In this document: positions 17,540 to 26,097 of the stretch, in pieces
Numbering within the stretch: position 1 is the stretch's first letter
Layout: every line of letters begins with the position of its first letter
Assembly (NCBI GenBank): GCA_963735055.1
Contig: CAVTJN010000019.1
Location: 310,001-374,000 of the forward strand
From: JBBITI01 sp963735055
Lineage (GTDB): Bacteria; Chloroflexota; Dehalococcoidia; Dehalococcoidales; UBA2162
DNA length: 64,000 bases
Reading direction: 5' to 3'
The notes under the pieces: model-generated
The model's database searches: none
The model's input: the letters and a program-made list of their open reading frames with translations, nothing else
What the model was told of the DNA's origin: nothing
Position numbers and translations under genes: made by a program

Positions 17540-17576
17540 ATATGCGCAAATTTATACGTGCAATGTTTTGCATAAT
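17540..17576. promoter_or_regulatory. Candidate operator between regulator and P-type ATPase
   Basis: AT-rich island in GC-rich surroundings with imperfect inverted half-sites TATGCGCAAA (17541-17550) and TTTTGCATA (17566-17574). It lies in the 196-bp divergent region. Function inferred from position only. Confidence 0.35.
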
Positions 17577-17677
17577 ATCACTGGCCCGCCACGCCGTCAA
17601 TCGCCTGTGCCCCCTACAACACGACAGTGCGGTGGCGCTTGCTTGGCCGGCCGGATAAGCGCACCAGGAGTTCAACT

Positions 17678-20408
17678 GTGAGCCAGCACCAGAGCGCGCC
17701 CGCATATCACGGCGGAGATATTCAGGACGTGTTAACCGCTCTGAAGACGCGCCCCCGGGGGCTGACCTCCGCTGAGGCCAAACAGCGCCTGCTGGAATCC
17801 GGCGCCAATGAACTGACCCGTAAGGCCGGGGTGTCCCCGTGGATGCTCTTTCTCCAGCAGTTCAAGAGTTTTCTCATCGTTATCCTGCTTATCGCCGTCG
17901 TCCTGTCGGCGGTTATCGGCGAACCGATCGACGCCATCATTATCGGTGTCATTGTCCTTTTTGCCTGTGGTCTGGGGTTCGTCCAGGAGTACCGCGCCGA
18001 ACGGGCGCTGGAAGCATTGAAGCGCATGGCCGCCCCCACCGCCTCCGCCCTCCGAGATGATCGTGAGCAGCAGCTCCCCGCCCGGGAGTTGGTCCCTGGC
18101 GACATCATGATCATCCGTACCGGCGACCGGATTCCGGCTGATTCCCGGCTCCTCGAAGCCGTCAATCTGAAAACTAATGAGGCGCCTCTCACCGGCGAGT
18201 CGGCGCCGGTCGAGAAGAACACCGCCGCCGTGCCGGAGCACGTCGGTATCGGCGACCGCCGGAACATGGTGTTCACCGGGACCGCCGCCGTCTACGGCCG
18301 GGGAACCGCCGTTGTCACCGCCACCGGCATGAAGACCGAATTCGGTAAGATCGCCGGTCATGCTTCAGGACGTGAAAACGGAACGGACTCCCCTGCAGAT
18401 CAACCTGGACCGGATGGGCAAGCGGATCGCCGTCGTTGGCTTGACCCTTTGTTTTGTCCTGGCCGTACTTGGGGTTTTCCAGGGGCACGCCGTCCTCGAC
18501 ATGCTCGTCTGGGGCATCGCCCTGGCCGTGGCCGCCGTCCCTGAAGCCTTGCCCGCCGTGGTCGTGATCAGTCTGGCCCTGGGCGTCCGGAGAATGGTCA
18601 AGCGCCACGCCCTGGTCCGCCGGCTGCCCGCCGTCGAGACCCTGGGCTGTACCACTGTGATTTGCTCCGACAAGACCGGTACCATGACTCAGGACCAGAT
18701 GACCATAAGGCGCATCCTCTCCGGCGGCCGGCTTCTCGAGGTCACCGGCGCCGGCTATGAGCCCGTGGGCAGCTTTTTATTCGATGGCAAACCCTACGAT
18801 GCTGCGTCCGACGCCGCGTTAATCGACCTGCTTCGTATCGGTTGCCTCTGCAATGATGCCCGCTTGGTCCGGACGGACGCGGCGACGGAAGGCGCGACTT
18901 CAGGAGCGTGGTCGATCAAGGGCGACCCCACCGAGGGCGCCCTCCTCGTCGCCGCGGCCAAGGCCGGGCTGATGAAAGACGTTGAAGACGCCCGGTACCC
19001 CCGCGTCCGGGAAATGCCCTTCTCCTCCGAGACCAAGATGATGACTACCTTTCATAAGACGCCCGAGGGCGAGGTGGCCTATATCAAGGGGGCGCCCGAG
19101 GTCATCCTGGAGCGATGCGGGTACGTCGTGCGCGATGGCAGGCCGCTGAGTCTATCCGGCGAAGAGGAGGAGAACATCCTGGCGGTCTCCCGCACGCTGG
19201 CCGGTGAAGGACTGCGCCTCATCGGCCTGGCCCAGCGGACCGTTGCCGCCCCGGGCGAGAGCGTCGCCGGGAGGGGCTTCGTCTTCAGCGGACTGGTGGG
19301 CATGATCGACCCGCCCCGCCCTGAAGCCAAGGCCGCCATAAAGTCCTGCGAGGAAGCCGGCATCAAGACTGTGATGCTCACCGGCGACCACAAACTTACC
19401 GCCGTCGCCGTGGCCCGGGAACTGGGGGTCCTGAAACAGGGGACCGTCATGAGCGGCGCCGAACTCGACGACCTCACCGACGCCCAGTTTGACAAGATCG
19501 CCGGTCAGGTCGATGTCTTCGCCCGCGTCTCGCCGGCACACAAACTGCGCGTGGTGACGGCCTTGATCGGGCAAGGGCACGTCGTCGCCGTCACCGGGGA
19601 TGGGGTCAATGACGCTCCTGCCCTGAAGAAAGCCGACATCGGCATCGCCATGGGTATTACCGGCACCGACGTCAGTAAGGAAGCGGCCGCCATGGTCCTC
19701 ACCGACGATAATTTCGCCTCCATCGTGGCCGCCGTGGAAGAGGGCCGGGGCATCTACGACAACATAAAGAAATACCTCATGTTTCTGCTTTCCTCCAATA
19801 TCGGTGAAATACTCCTCATGGCCGCGGCCATTCTTCTCGGCCCCGTGATCGGACTGCCCTTCGGCGCCATCCCTCTCATCGCCATTCAGATTCTGTGGGT
19901 CAACCTGGCCACTGACGGACTGCCCGCCATTGCCCTGTCCATTGACCCCCCCGCCCCCGATATCATGAAGCAGAAGCCCCGGCCCCGGGGACAGGGCATC
20001 TTCACCAGACCCGTCTTGACCCTCATGGCCGTCGGCGGCCTTTGGTCGTGCATCGTCAACATCGGCATCTTCAAATGGGCCCTGGATTCAGGCCGGCCCA
20101 TGCTCGAGGCCCAGGCGCTGTGCTTTCTCACCCTCATAATCATCCAGTTCTTCAAAGCCTACAACTTCCGTTCCGACACCCATTCCATATTCAGCATCGG
20201 GTTCTTCAAGAACAAATGGCTGAATCTGGCCATCCTGTGGGAGGCCGCCCTGCTGGCCGTAATCGTCTACACCCCCCTTCTTCAGGACTCGTTTCACACC
20301 TTCTCCCTGAGCCTGGCCGACTGGCTGATCGTCGTTCTGGCCGCCGGCACCGTCTTTCCCGTCCTTGAGTTGGCGAAGCTGCTCATCCGCAGGCGGTCGA
20401 GTCGTTGA
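17678..20408 (+). CDS. P-type Ca2+-transporting ATPase, type II (one frameshift)
   Basis: About 909 residues once one extra base near 18358 is removed (KIAG then MLQDVKTERTPLQ). GTG 17678 has AGGAG seven bases upstream. The N-terminal cation-ATPase domain (GLTSAEAKQRLLESGANEL) is followed by actuator LTGESAPVEK, M4 VPEALPAVVV, the phosphorylation motif SDKTGTMTQDQ, nucleotide-binding KGAPEVILERC, hinge TGDGVNDAPALKKADIG and M6 NLATDGLPAIALSIDPP. These are marks of SERCA/PMR1-like calcium pumps, although Mn2+ or Na+ cannot be excluded. It exports cations from the cytoplasm. A divergent winged-helix gene may regulate it. Confidence 0.88.
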
Positions 20409-20429
20409 GTGCCCTTCCGAGCCCAGCGA

Positions 20430-20545
20430 GGAATGGTCAAGGGGTAACCGCCTTCGTAGCGAAGCGGAGAAGTGGTCGTCCTCCCTATCCCGGAGACCAT
20501 CGCGGTCCGGATGTTCGCCTTCGTTGAGTGTCCCCTTGACCCCCA
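20430..20545. repeat. Long inverted-repeat element after the Ca-ATPase
   Basis: GGTCAAGGGG near 20436 and CCCCTTGACC near 20532 are complementary arms about 90 bases apart. Direct copies of GCCTTCG and TTGAGTG lie inside and at the ends. It looks like part of the repeat-rich scar at the broken heavy-metal ATPase. Confidence 0.45.
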
Positions 20546-20549
20546 TCAG

Positions 20550-21552
20550 TCATTGCGAGGAGCGTAGCGACGAAGCAATCCGAGCCCACCATCTTGCGGG
20601 ACCCCCTCCCCGCTCACCCTGCCTGTCCAGAGCGTAGCGTGGGAAGCTTGCTTGCCCCCTCCGCTCATGGTGAGCCTGTCGAACCAGTTCCGCAACCTGG
20701 CCCAGATAGGACTCTGCCCCGGTCCTCTGAACCCGAACGGTGACGGCTCCGTCCCCGTTGACGGAACCTCCCACCACCTTACTGCCAACCTGCTTTGGGA
20801 CAGGCGCCGACTCCCCGGTAAGGAGGGCTTCGTCAGCCGAACTCCCTCCCTCCTCGACCGTACCGTCGGCGGGAAATATCTCGCCCGGACGCACCAGAAT
20901 CCGGTCACCGATGGCCAATTCGCCAACCGGGACATCCAGAGTCCGGCCGTCAACCATAACCCGGTGAGCCGCCGCCGGCATCATCCGGGCAAGCGATTCC
21001 AACGCCGACGAAGCCCCTCCGATCGATCTCATCTCCAGCCAGTGGCCCAGCAGCATCACGTCTGTTAAGGTCGCCAGTTCCCAGAAGAAGACCTCACCGG
21101 CGAGGCCAAAAACGACCGCGCTCGCTGTAGACGTAAGCCGTCGAGATGGCAACTGCAACAAGCGTCATCATACCCGGAGACCGGGTCCTCAACTCTTCAA
21201 AAAACCCTCTCAGAAAAGGGTAACCGCCGTAGAAGTAGACTACCGAGGAAAGAGCGAGCAGCACGTAGCCATCGCCATCGAAACGGAGTATACCGCCGAG
21301 CCCAAAGAGGTCCTGAATGACGGGCGAAAAAATCAAGATGGGGACGGTGACCGCCAGCGACCACCAGAACCGCCGCCGAAAGTCGGCGATCATCATGGCA
21401 TTGTGATCGGGGCGTTCGGACGGGCCAGATGTATGCCCCGGCGTGTGCCCGTACTCCGCCCCTTCAACCGGCGCCAGCGGCTTCTTCAGGTTCTCTTCTT
21501 CATGCGCACCGTGACTCATATGCACGCGACTGACCCCCGATGTCGTGCCCAA
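20550..21552 (-). pseudogene. Truncated, frameshifted heavy-metal (P1B) P-type ATPase
   Basis: The minus strand encodes the first third of a Cu/Ag-type P1B ATPase. It has a His-containing leader (HMSHGAHEEE), transmembrane helices (WWSLAVTVPILIFSPVIQ, YVLLALSSVVYFYGGY), then after an extra base near 21130 FFWELATLTDVMLLGHWLE, GEIFPADG and DEALLTGESAPVPKQ. Homology ends around SYLGQVAELVRQA (about 20690), where the sequence turns into interspersed repeat. The CPx metal channel, DKTGT phosphorylation site and ATP-binding domain are all missing, so no pump can be made. The likely start is a TTG at 21552 or a nearby codon. Confidence 0.8.
20551..20580. repeat. Interspersed hairpin repeat (CATTGCGAGG...GAAGCAATC type)
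   Basis: A 30-bp element beginning CATTGCGAGGAGCGTAGCGA and ending CGAAGCAATC, with ATTGC/GCAAT arms, belongs to a repeat family seen in many bacterial genomes. It is followed by CTCACCC and GAGCCTGTCGAA fragments to about 20690 related to the 14.1-kb array. Confidence 0.7.
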
Positions 21553-21638
21553 CCGACGAATTTCAACGAGACCACAGCCCTATTATAGCCTCCGCGGCGG
21601 ACCCACTCGTCCGGTATCGCATGGACGCTTACATAATC

Positions 21639-21667
21639 TTGACAGGAAGGGAGTCGCGTGTTATGCT
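21639..21667 (+). promoter_or_regulatory. Promoter of the substrate-binding lipoprotein gene
   Basis: TTGACA (21639-21644) and TATGCT (21662-21667) with a 17-bp spacer lie about 100 bases ahead of the start codon. Confidence 0.6.
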
Positions 21668-21769
21668 TCGCCCGAAGCTGCCGAGCGGCCCTTCGAATGA
21701 TCGAAAGGACAAGGAGACCGACTAACCAAGCGAAAACACCCGCAGGTAATAAGTAAGCAGGAGGAACAA

Positions 21770-23626
21770 TTGACAAGGAAAGGTGTGTTCTTAGCATTTG
21801 CCATCCTCACCTCCATCGTCCTAGTTCTAGTATCGTGCGGCTCGGGTCCATCCACCACAACTGCGCCGCAAACGACGACTGTCAAACCGACTTCCACGAC
21901 GTCGGCCCCTCCTCAGCCAACGACGACTGCCGCCTCGGACAAACCGAAGTACGGTGGCACCATCACCATCAGGGAGTTGACCGACCCGACCTGCTGTGAC
22001 AGCGCGGCCAACCGCTTGATGAGTAACACTCTGGGCCTGTGGTACGCGCACGAGCAACTGCTGAAGTTCGACTGGGCAAAAGGTCAGGCGGGCACCGGCG
22101 AATACAGCACCCTGGCTGTGGCCAGTCCCGAAGCAATGATGGGGGGGGAGCTGGCGGAGAGCGTACAGCTGCCCAATCCTAACACTTGGATACTCAACAT
22201 ACGGCAGAACGTCCGCTATCAACAACCCGACACTGAAGCGGGAAAGCTGGTGAACGGCCGCCTGATGACGGCCGACGACGTGGTCTGGACATACAAAAGG
22301 AATATCCAGGGTCCCAATACGGCTTTAAGCATCTTGCAGCCGCGGCTGGCTGCCACTATGGGGGTCGAGAAGACCGGCCCCTGGCAGGTGACCATAACCG
22401 CCCCGGTACAGCCGGTCACCGCCCAGTGGTGGGTGATCGAAGGTGGTGGGTATGGGTTCATGTACCCCAAGGAAATCGTTGACAAATACGGAGACATCAA
22501 CAACTGGAGGAACATGGTGGGCACCGGCCCCTGGATGCTGGATGACTGGGTCCCGGGAAGCTCCGTATCCCTCAGGCGTAACCCTAACTACTGGGGTGTG
22601 AACCCCGCTGGTCCAGGCAAGGGCGACAAGCTGCCTTACGCGGACAGGTTGAAAAGACTCATCATCCCCGACACGTCGACCTTCTTTGCGGCCGTGCGCA
22701 CCGGCAAGATGGACATGTCAGGCCCGGTTGCGTACGATGATTATACCGAGTTGAAGCGCACGGCGCCACAGCTGGAATACGTGGAGTATCTCGGTGACGG
22801 GTTCGCCAACGCTCACGCCGTCAACTTCAACCTGGCCGACAAGACCAAACCCTGGGCCGATGTCCGCGTGCGCCAGGCGCTCATGCTGGCCGTTGACTAT
22901 GACGCCATCATCAGCGGCTACTTCAAAGGAAAGGCGGAAAAGGACACCGTCCTGGTTAACAAGAACTTCACCGGAAAAGGCTACAAGCCGCTGAACACCA
23001 TGGCGCAGTCAGTTCAGGATCTGTACAAGTATAGCCCCGACAAGGCAAAACAGCTTCTGAAAGATGCGGGCTTCCCCAACGGCTTCAAGGCCGAGGTGCT
23101 CGTGCCCAGTGTGCCGGATTCAATCGTAGACCAGGCCTCGATTATCAAAGATATGTGGGCGAAGATCGGTGTCGACCTGACCATAAAGCCCACCGACAGT
23201 GCCGCGCTCACGTCCATAGTGACCCGCACCTTCTCCTGGACCGACATGTTTTACGGCACCTTCTCGGGCGGCACGGTGGCATCGTTCGGGTTCTCTCTCT
23301 ATACCTATTTTGGCTACTACCGGGGCGACAACCGGCCCCAGTTTGCCAGCCGAACCGACGCCGGGGGGACGCCCGATCCGATAATTGAAAAGGCCTTTGC
23401 GACCACTCAGGAGAATATCTATGTTAACTGGCCGGCCGCCTACAAGGCGGTCGAAGAGATTCGGCCGTACCTGATTGAACAAGCTTTCAGGGTACCGTTC
23501 CCACAACCCTTAAACTACCAGATGTGGTGGCCCTGGATGAAGAACACCTACGGCGCTGGTCCCACGGCATACTACCTGAAGTACTACTGGGTCGACCAGG
23601 ACCTGAAGCGGTCCATGGGCTACTAG
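21770..23626 (+). CDS. ABC transporter substrate-binding lipoprotein, family 5 (peptide/nickel type)
   Basis: A 618-residue extracytoplasmic solute-binding protein. TTG 21770 has AGGAGG six bases upstream. The signal peptide ends in lipobox LVSC, followed by a Thr/Pro-rich linker (residues 25-60) tethering the domain. SBP_bac_5 marks include YGGTITI, LMTADDVVWTYKR (the family's KDV-type signature region), WMLDDWVPGSSVSLRRNPNYW and VRVRQALMLAVDYDAI. No permease or ATPase genes follow, so it either works with a transporter elsewhere or has another role. A strong hairpin follows the stop. Confidence 0.85.
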   Translation: MTRKGVFLAFAILTSIVLVLVSCGSGPSTTTAPQTTTVKPTSTTSAPPQPTTTAASDKPKYGGTITIRELTDPTCCDSAANRLMSNTLGLWYAHEQLLKFDWAKGQAGTGEYSTLAVASPEAMMGGELAESVQLPNPNTWILNIRQNVRYQQPDTEAGKLVNGRLMTADDVVWTYKRNIQGPNTALSILQPRLAATMGVEKTGPWQVTITAPVQPVTAQWWVIEGGGYGFMYPKEIVDKYGDINNWRNMVGTGPWMLDDWVPGSSVSLRRNPNYWGVNPAGPGKGDKLPYADRLKRLIIPDTSTFFAAVRTGKMDMSGPVAYDDYTELKRTAPQLEYVEYLGDGFANAHAVNFNLADKTKPWADVRVRQALMLAVDYDAIISGYFKGKAEKDTVLVNKNFTGKGYKPLNTMAQSVQDLYKYSPDKAKQLLKDAGFPNGFKAEVLVPSVPDSIVDQASIIKDMWAKIGVDLTIKPTDSAALTSIVTRTFSWTDMFYGTFSGGTVASFGFSLYTYFGYYRGDNRPQFASRTDAGGTPDPIIEKAFATTQENIYVNWPAAYKAVEEIRPYLIEQAFRVPFPQPLNYQMWWPWMKNTYGAGPTAYYLKYYWVDQDLKRSMGY

Positions 23627-23643
23627 AAGCATCAACACATTAA

Positions 23644-23677
23644 TCCTCCCGGGCGGCGCCTGCACCGCCCGGGAGGA
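23644..23677 (+). terminator. Strong hairpin after the substrate-binding protein gene
   Basis: A 13-bp perfect stem (TCCTCCCGGGCGG and its complement) with an 8-base loop begins 17 bases past the stop codon. It has no T-run, so termination may be incomplete or factor-assisted. Confidence 0.55.
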
Positions 23678-23848
23678 CAAACCCAAAGAGCCGGACCACC
23701 CTCACCAGGCCTCGATATGAGCCCCGGTCCATCGCTGTCCCTGAGTGAATTCATCTCAGCAGGACGGCCGCTTCTCCGCCCTGAACAATCCTTCTCTTGC
23801 CTTCCCCGGTGTTGTAGAATAGGCGATGACCCAAGAGAGAAGACGAGG

Positions 23849-24364
23849 ATGAAGGCCGCACCGGCGATCGCGAAGTTCGTGTTCCTGCTGAGCCTGCTGG
23901 TTGTATCGTGCGGACCTTCGGGCCGCCCGGTCACAACCTCACCGGAAGGGCCGGCGCCTTCGGAGTCCCCGTCCTACCAGACCCTGGTCAGAGACGCCTT
24001 CATTGATCCCGCAATACCCAGGATCACGGCGGAGGAACTCAAGCTCCGGCTGGGGTCCGCGATGATCGTCGTCGACAACCGGAGTGAATACAAGTTCAAG
24101 GCTGGACACCTGGCCGGGGCGATCAATATCACCTATTCGGTCAACAGTCCATTTCCAGGGGCAGAAGAACAGATGGACCGCGATCTCTCCCGGCTGCCGA
24201 ACGACTCGCTGAAGGTCTTTTACTGTGACTGAGCCAAGGATGATGAAAGTGCCCGTGTGGCACGAAGGCTGGTGGACAGGGGCTACGACATCCGGAACAT
24301 CCTGGTCCTCTGGAAGGGCTACTTTCACTGGCTGGAACTCGGCTTTCCCGTTGTGACCGAATGA
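23849..24364 (+). CDS. Rhodanese-like lipoprotein, putative selenoprotein (in-frame UGA, CxU motif)
   Basis: A 171-residue exported lipoprotein if UGA at 24230-24232 is read as selenocysteine. The start is ATG 23849. The signal peptide ends VVSC (Cys21), then a Pro/Ser linker and a rhodanese domain (RITAEELKLRLGSAMIVVDN, RSEYKFKAGHLAGAINI). The active loop reads FYCD-UGA-AKDDESARVA: Cys126 is kept and the UGA is residue 128. After the UGA the same frame continues the domain (RRLVDRGYDIRNILVLWKGY, FHWLELGFPV) to a TGA at 24362-24364. That stop overlaps the next ATG as ATGA, as expected for the true gene end. A hairpin sits 16 bases past the UGA. A truncated protein ending at 24232 is the alternative. 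Confidence 0.72.
24249..24263 (+). promoter_or_regulatory. Candidate bacterial SECIS hairpin in the rhodanese gene
   Basis: GTGCC (24249-24253) pairs perfectly with GGCAC (24259-24263) around the loop CGTGT. The loop begins 21 bases after the UGA and has G at its second position. Both features agree with the remembered bacterial SECIS consensus (apical loop about 16-37 bases downstream, a G in the first two loop bases). Confidence 0.55.
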
Positions 24365-24897
24365 CCCGATGTGGACAAACGGCGCACCGGGTGAGGCAGT
24401 TCCTCACAAGTAGTGGCCTCAGCCTGGCCTTGCGTTACCTGTTGGGGGCGGTGATCCTGCTTTCTGCTGTCCCTAAGCTCGCTGACATCGACCTCAATTC
24501 GGTCTATGTGGTCTACAGCTACTACATTCTGCCCGTTCAGCCCGTCAACTTCGCCCGGTTTGCCGGCCTGGTCGTTCCTTACGTTGAACTTCTCATCGGG
24601 CTGGGCCTTGTCCTCGGTATCCTGACCAGACTCTCCGCCGCCGGCTGGATGGCGATGTCTTTGGTCTATTTCTCAATCAAGATCGATATTATCTTTGTTC
24701 AGGGACGAATCATGCCGTGCGGCTGTTTCCAGGGTGTGATTTCCAACATGCTGGTAACGCAATCGATATGGCTGGACGTCATGAGCATCGTACTTTGCCT
24801 GCAAATTGTCCTGGCAGGCAAGGGACGGCCGCTCCTTTCGTTGTGGTCTGCGCTTCCCGACAGATGGCAAAACGGCCTGCCCCGGCGCTTCTGGTAG
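24361..24897 (+). CDS. MauE/DoxX-family redox-associated membrane protein
   Basis: A 178-residue four-helix membrane protein of the MauE/DoxX superfamily. Hydrophobic segments are ALRYLLGAVILLSAVPKL, FARFAGLVVPYVELLIGLGL, LTRLSAAGWMAMSLVYF and a C-terminal helix. The loop between helices 3 and 4 carries MPCGCFQG, the CxC motif seen in MauE-type proteins tied to disulfide and methylation-type redox maturation. Its ATG overlaps the stop of the putative selenocysteine rhodanese by four bases, so the two are translationally coupled. It probably passes electrons or thiols to the lipoprotein outside the membrane. Confidence 0.8.
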   Translation: MTRCGQTAHRVRQFLTSSGLSLALRYLLGAVILLSAVPKLADIDLNSVYVVYSYYILPVQPVNFARFAGLVVPYVELLIGLGLVLGILTRLSAAGWMAMSLVYFSIKIDIIFVQGRIMPCGCFQGVISNMLVTQSIWLDVMSIVLCLQIVLAGKGRPLLSLWSALPDRWQNGLPRRFW

Positions 24898-24962
24898 AGG
24901 CCGACAATGCAGAAAGCCTCGAGGACGATGAGCCTGACTTTGCGCCGGCATCCTAACACGTT

Positions 24963-25934
24963 TCAGCCATGAAGCGCTCTCCTCAATGCTCGGCGTATGT
25001 CCAGGCTGAACCGTCTGGAGATATCGGCGCCGGGCACCAACGTATCAAAAGCATGGCAGCCTCCGCGATACACATGAAGCTCGGCAGGGACGCCTGCCGC
25101 TATCAGCCTCCGTGAGTACTCGATGTCTTCCTGGGCGAATAGGTCAATGTCTCCAACCGCGATGTACGCCGGAGGCAGCCCCTCCAAATCCGCGGCTCTG
25201 GAAGCGGCCGCGTAGCAGGAAATCCCGTCAATTCCGGGTTCGCAGCCGAGATACGAGCGCCAGCCAATCCGGTTATTCTCCCGGGTCCAGAACAGAGTGT
25301 CGGGTAGTGAGTCTCTAGCAGGAGCTGTATTGCAGTCGTCGATCATCGGATACACGAGTAGCTGGAATATGGTTTTGACCTCACCGCGGTCACGCGCCAC
25401 GATGGCGAGCGCCGCGGCGAGTCCTCCGCCGGCGCTGGCGCCCCCGATCGCGATGCCTGAAGCGTCAATCCCTAATCCAACGGCATGAGATGACATCCAC
25501 TTCAGCACCGCATAGCAGTCCTCCAGTGGAGCCGGATAGGGATGCTCAGGAGCCAGTCGATAGTCTACAGATACGACAACGCATTCTCCGGCCAAAGCGA
25601 ACTGTCGTGCCGTCATATCCTCCTGGTCAATATCTCCGAGCATATAACCACCGCCATGGATCCAGAGCAGGGAAGGAAGTGGTCCAGACCGGTCTGCGGG
25701 CCGATAGACCCTTACCGTGACTTTTGATTGCCCCGTGGGCCCCGCGATTTTCCGGTCTTCGGCAACTACCCCCGGAATGTCCGGCATCTGCGTCTTCATG
25801 GCCGCCCACATCTGCCTGGAGGCGACGCGGGCAGCAGGTAGATCATCAAAAGACAGGAGACGGGGTCGACTCAATATCAATTTGACGGGTCCCTTGAGTT
25901 CGGGGTCCAGGAGTTCGGTCAGATCACGATTCAT
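24963..25934 (-). CDS. Alpha/beta hydrolase-3 (HSL-family) esterase
   Basis: A 323-residue hormone-sensitive-lipase-type esterase. The oxyanion motif is HGGGY (LLWIHGGGYMLGD), the nucleophile elbow GASAGGG (Ser), and the acid and histidine lie in VGDIDLFAQED and GGCHAFDTL. YRLAPEHPYPAPLED is a family landmark. ATG 25934 is chosen because AAAGGAG lies seven bases upstream. It stands alone, convergent to the MauE/DoxX gene. Short-chain ester substrates are likely; the specific one is unknown. Confidence 0.85.
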   Translation of the reverse strand: MNRDLTELLDPELKGPVKLILSRPRLLSFDDLPAARVASRQMWAAMKTQMPDIPGVVAEDRKIAGPTGQSKVTVRVYRPADRSGPLPSLLWIHGGGYMLGDIDQEDMTARQFALAGECVVVSVDYRLAPEHPYPAPLEDCYAVLKWMSSHAVGLGIDASGIAIGGASAGGGLAAALAIVARDRGEVKTIFQLLVYPMIDDCNTAPARDSLPDTLFWTRENNRIGWRSYLGCEPGIDGISCYAAASRAADLEGLPPAYIAVGDIDLFAQEDIEYSRRLIAAGVPAELHVYRGGCHAFDTLVPGADISRRFSLDIRRALRRALHG

Positions 25935-25947
25935 CCAGCGTCTCCTT

Positions 25948-26097
25948 TCAACAGTCCAGTACCAGTGCATAACGGCAGAAAGGTGGTCGGCTCGCTGCCC
26001 CGAAATACCTTCGCCACCATAGCGACAGAAGCATCACGAGGACCGCCAGCGGCAAAACGCCATCCAGCCAGCGGATACGGAGGACTAAGCCAACCAT
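25948..26097 (-). CDS. Small membrane protein coupled to the DUF2330-like gene
   Basis: A 49-residue single-pass peptide (GVLPLAVLVMLLSLWW) with a basic, cysteine-containing tail. The ATG shares its A with the TAA of the upstream gene (TAATG), a typical stop-restart coupling. No family is recognised. It is too short to call with certainty, but the overlap supports it. Confidence 0.45.
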   Translation of the reverse strand: MVGLVLRIRWLDGVLPLAVLVMLLSLWWRRYFGAASRPPFCRYALVLDC

